Shown in pieces: positions 62,401-64,000 of a DNA stretch of 64,000 bases. A model generated the notes under the pieces. That model was not told the DNA's origin. It searched no databases and saw only the letters and a list, made by a program, of their open reading frames with translations. The position numbers were made by a program, and so were the translations under genes. The stretch lies in the NCBI GenBank assembly GCA_037074615.1, contig CM073552.1:23102019-23166018 (forward strand). Reading direction: 5' to 3'. This stretch comes from Leucaena leucocephala. Lineage: Eukaryota > Streptophyta > Magnoliopsida > Fabales > Fabaceae. Numbering within the stretch: position 1 is the first letter of the stretch; every line of letters begins with the position of its first letter.

Positions 62401-64000
62401 TGAAAATGCACTCTTCACGCTTAAATTACATGATATGAAGCCAAAACTATGAAAATGACATGATGGTTGACAGAGTAATGCTTATGCAGAAAAGCTATTC
62501 TGAAATTAAAAAAATCTAAAATACCTGAATTAACCAGACCACATTTTCACTGTATAATTCATTGTTTACTAACCAACTAGCTAGTTGGTCCCACTCGCTT
62601 TGCTTCCTGCCATACATCGATATTCTATATTCAGCCATCTGTTAATAAATTAGATAAAGAAAAACACATGTTAATAAAAATCTGTACCCATATCAGGATA
62701 ATAAGTATGCAAAAGGCACAAGCAAGAAATTGGAAATTCTTATAAATAAATGTACACATTCTACTATGGCGAAAACAATCAAAGAATGTTTATCTGCAAA
62801 TTTAGTCTTTTCAGAATCAAAAAGTTTTAGAAGTATGAATTATGATTGGTTGAATTGTGACCCACCCAACAATCAAAAGTTAACCAGTGGAAAACATCAC
62901 AGCATGAGAATTAGATCAGGAAACTAGTCCAAGTTATTTGTAGGTAGTGTTTGAAATAGCAATCTAGAATCCATTTTTAAAAAAGGACAAAAAAAGAAAC
63001 TATACATGGACTCAAGAAAGCACCTGATATTTACTTCCAGCAAGGTCAGAAAACACTTGCTTTGTCAGCTCAGCAAGAAAACGACCTGATTGATGGAAGA
63101 AAACAGCACAGGCATATGTAAGTAAAAGATTCCTCTATATTGGAAACAAATCATGTCAAAAGTTTCCCAGACCAAGAGTGCCATCAAATTGACAAGTCAT
63201 TCATTTTTAAGCCTTTTTCTTTAGTGCTTCCATTTCATTATTAAACCACAGTTGGCAGTTGACATTGAAAGGGAAAATTTTCCAGAAAATGATTTTAAAT
63301 CTTGCCAAGCTTTTCCCAAATTTAAAATTTAAGGCTCACTCGACCAATCTACCCCAGCTTCCTCAAGCTCGCACCCTTTATTATCAATCACTATATTTTG
63401 CCAAATATATTGATTAGATTAGCAGAAAGTGATTAGAGTAGACAAGTCAATTTCAAATCCTCCCAGAACATATTCAAGCTGTAATAGACATATCAGGAAG
63501 AATTGTTTTAAAATTCAATAAAACCAAGGATTCCATGACCAAGGTGCTACTTTGTTTGAAGCTGAAATTTCAAATGATGAATCAGCTAAGACGGTTTGAA
63601 AAGGCATAGAGTAATTTCTCTAGTGTGGTTAGAATCAAAAACAGGAATTCAACGGCAATATAACAAAAGGAGTTACCTTGAATGAGATTATCCTGCTTAA
63701 GGAATATCTCTCTAAGTCTACTTTGACCACATGGATTGTACTTTAAATTGAACTTGTCAAACCGATGGAATGTACTCTTGTCTGCGTGAACGTCCAAAAG
63801 GTCAACATTGAGGTCATATCTGTTTAAAAAATATATATATAATTATATACAGCAACTTGTAGGTACAATTCACTTAAAATCACCATAAGAACTATCATAG
63901 AAATTTCAGGGGAAAATAAAAGATAATTACCCAGTTAAATCCAGACTCTCAAAAACTTCTTTCAAGGTCAGGTAGGTCCCATCCCGAAATATCACAACCT
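59419..64000 (-). CDS. AMPD/FAC1: AMP deaminase, C-terminal half (runs off right edge)
   Basis: Twelve exons from right to left: 64000-63931 (partial), 63819-63677, 63085-63024, 62638-62525, 62236-62096, 61306-61154, 60820-60767, 60686-60576, 60497-60324, 60234-60154, 59909-59811 and 59487-59419. About 422 residues are in phase throughout. The enzyme deaminates AMP to IMP. Loss of the Arabidopsis gene (FAC1) is embryo-lethal. Visible catalytic-domain blocks: VIFRDGTYLTLKEVFESLDL, LLDVHADKSTFHRFDKFNLK, NPCGQSRLREIFLKQDNL, WTNVFNPAYSYYVYYCYANL, KFRPHSGEAGDIDHL (catalytic Glu region), AHNIAHGINLRKSPVLQYLY, IGLAMSPLSNNSLFLDYHRN, LNVSLSTDDPLQIHLTKEPL (metal-binding Asp) and a C-terminus ending MQQVYLGKAIIPEEVDK. 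The N-terminal membrane and regulatory half and the first metal HxH motif lie outside the window. RGPCGND near the end has Cys where I expect Asp. Confidence 0.95.
61551..61818 (-). mobile_element. Solo LTR related to the outer retroelement, in an AMPD intron
   Basis: 268 bp starting TGATGCG and ending CATAACA on the plus strand, with the same layout as the outer LTR: a purine-rich A/G tract, then ATCAGGTATGTTACTATTTATA, then a CAGTAAC-type stretch. The flanks GGAAT (61546-61550) and GGCAT (61819-61823) look like a 5-bp TSD with one change. No internal retroelement sequence is present. Confidence 0.6.
61880..61906. repeat. (TC)n microsatellite in AMPD intron
   Basis: An uninterrupted CT dinucleotide run just beyond the solo LTR. 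Confidence 0.7.

Noticed and set aside
1..64000. tRNA or rRNA genes
   Set aside because: No cloverleaf with matching A and B boxes and acceptor stem was found by eye; the only pol-III-like boxes belong to the SINE.

Overview
The window is eudicot nuclear DNA. It is AT-rich and intron-dense, with canonical GT..AG introns, long MITE-filled spacers and genes of plant type: chloroplast omega-3 desaturase, trihelix GT-3 factor, TBL acetyltransferase, peroxisomal ACX4 and DOG1-like. I cannot name the species. All exon coordinates come from reading splice sites and checking codon phase by hand. Names rest on recalled family sequences, because no database search was possible.

Layout. 0-3.8 kb: repeats, including a pyrimidine-rich MITE and a hAT-like element built of GGGACGGG motifs. 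3.99-5.47 kb (+): GT-3-type trihelix transcription factor. 5.5-15.9 kb: gene-poor spacer with Stowaway-like MITEs and a roughly 0.48-kb direct duplication. 15.95-18.43 kb (-): omega-3 fatty acid desaturase (FAD7/FAD8), eight exons, 467 aa. 21.4-23.17 kb (+): selenoprotein-T-like gene, broken in exon 1. 25.88-30.0 kb (+): acyl-CoA oxidase 4, thirteen exons, 437 aa ending in SRL. 31.45-32.15 kb (-): DOG1-like protein. 32.8-33.4 kb: foldback element carrying a tandem-repeat core. 35.39-35.62 kb (+): small secreted Cys peptide candidate. 39.18-41.66 kb (+): TBL polysaccharide O-acetyltransferase. 42.8-46.37 kb (+): WDR12/YTM1 ribosome-biogenesis WD40 protein, followed by a SINE. 48.0-57.7 kb (+): a short conserved plant gene. 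Its first intron holds three C/D-box snoRNA-like sequences and an 8.1-kb nested pair of Ty3/gypsy chromodomain retrotransposons. 59.4-64.0 kb (-): the C-terminal half of AMP deaminase, running off the right edge, with a solo LTR in one intron.

The most interesting locus is 47.5-57.7 kb. Its 5' leader resembles that of the neighbouring WDR12 gene, including a telo-box (AAACCCTA), so a ribosome-biogenesis protein and a snoRNA host look co-regulated or duplicated at their 5' ends. A minus-strand retroelement (TSD TTATG) landed directly behind the first snoRNA. A plus-strand retroelement (TSD GATAG) then landed inside it. Exon 2 of the host has also lost one base, so the protein may be dead while the snoRNA units remain.

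By function the intact genes are independent housekeeping or developmental genes: plastid and peroxisomal lipid metabolism, cell-wall acetylation, ribosome assembly and purine metabolism. There is no operon-like organisation.
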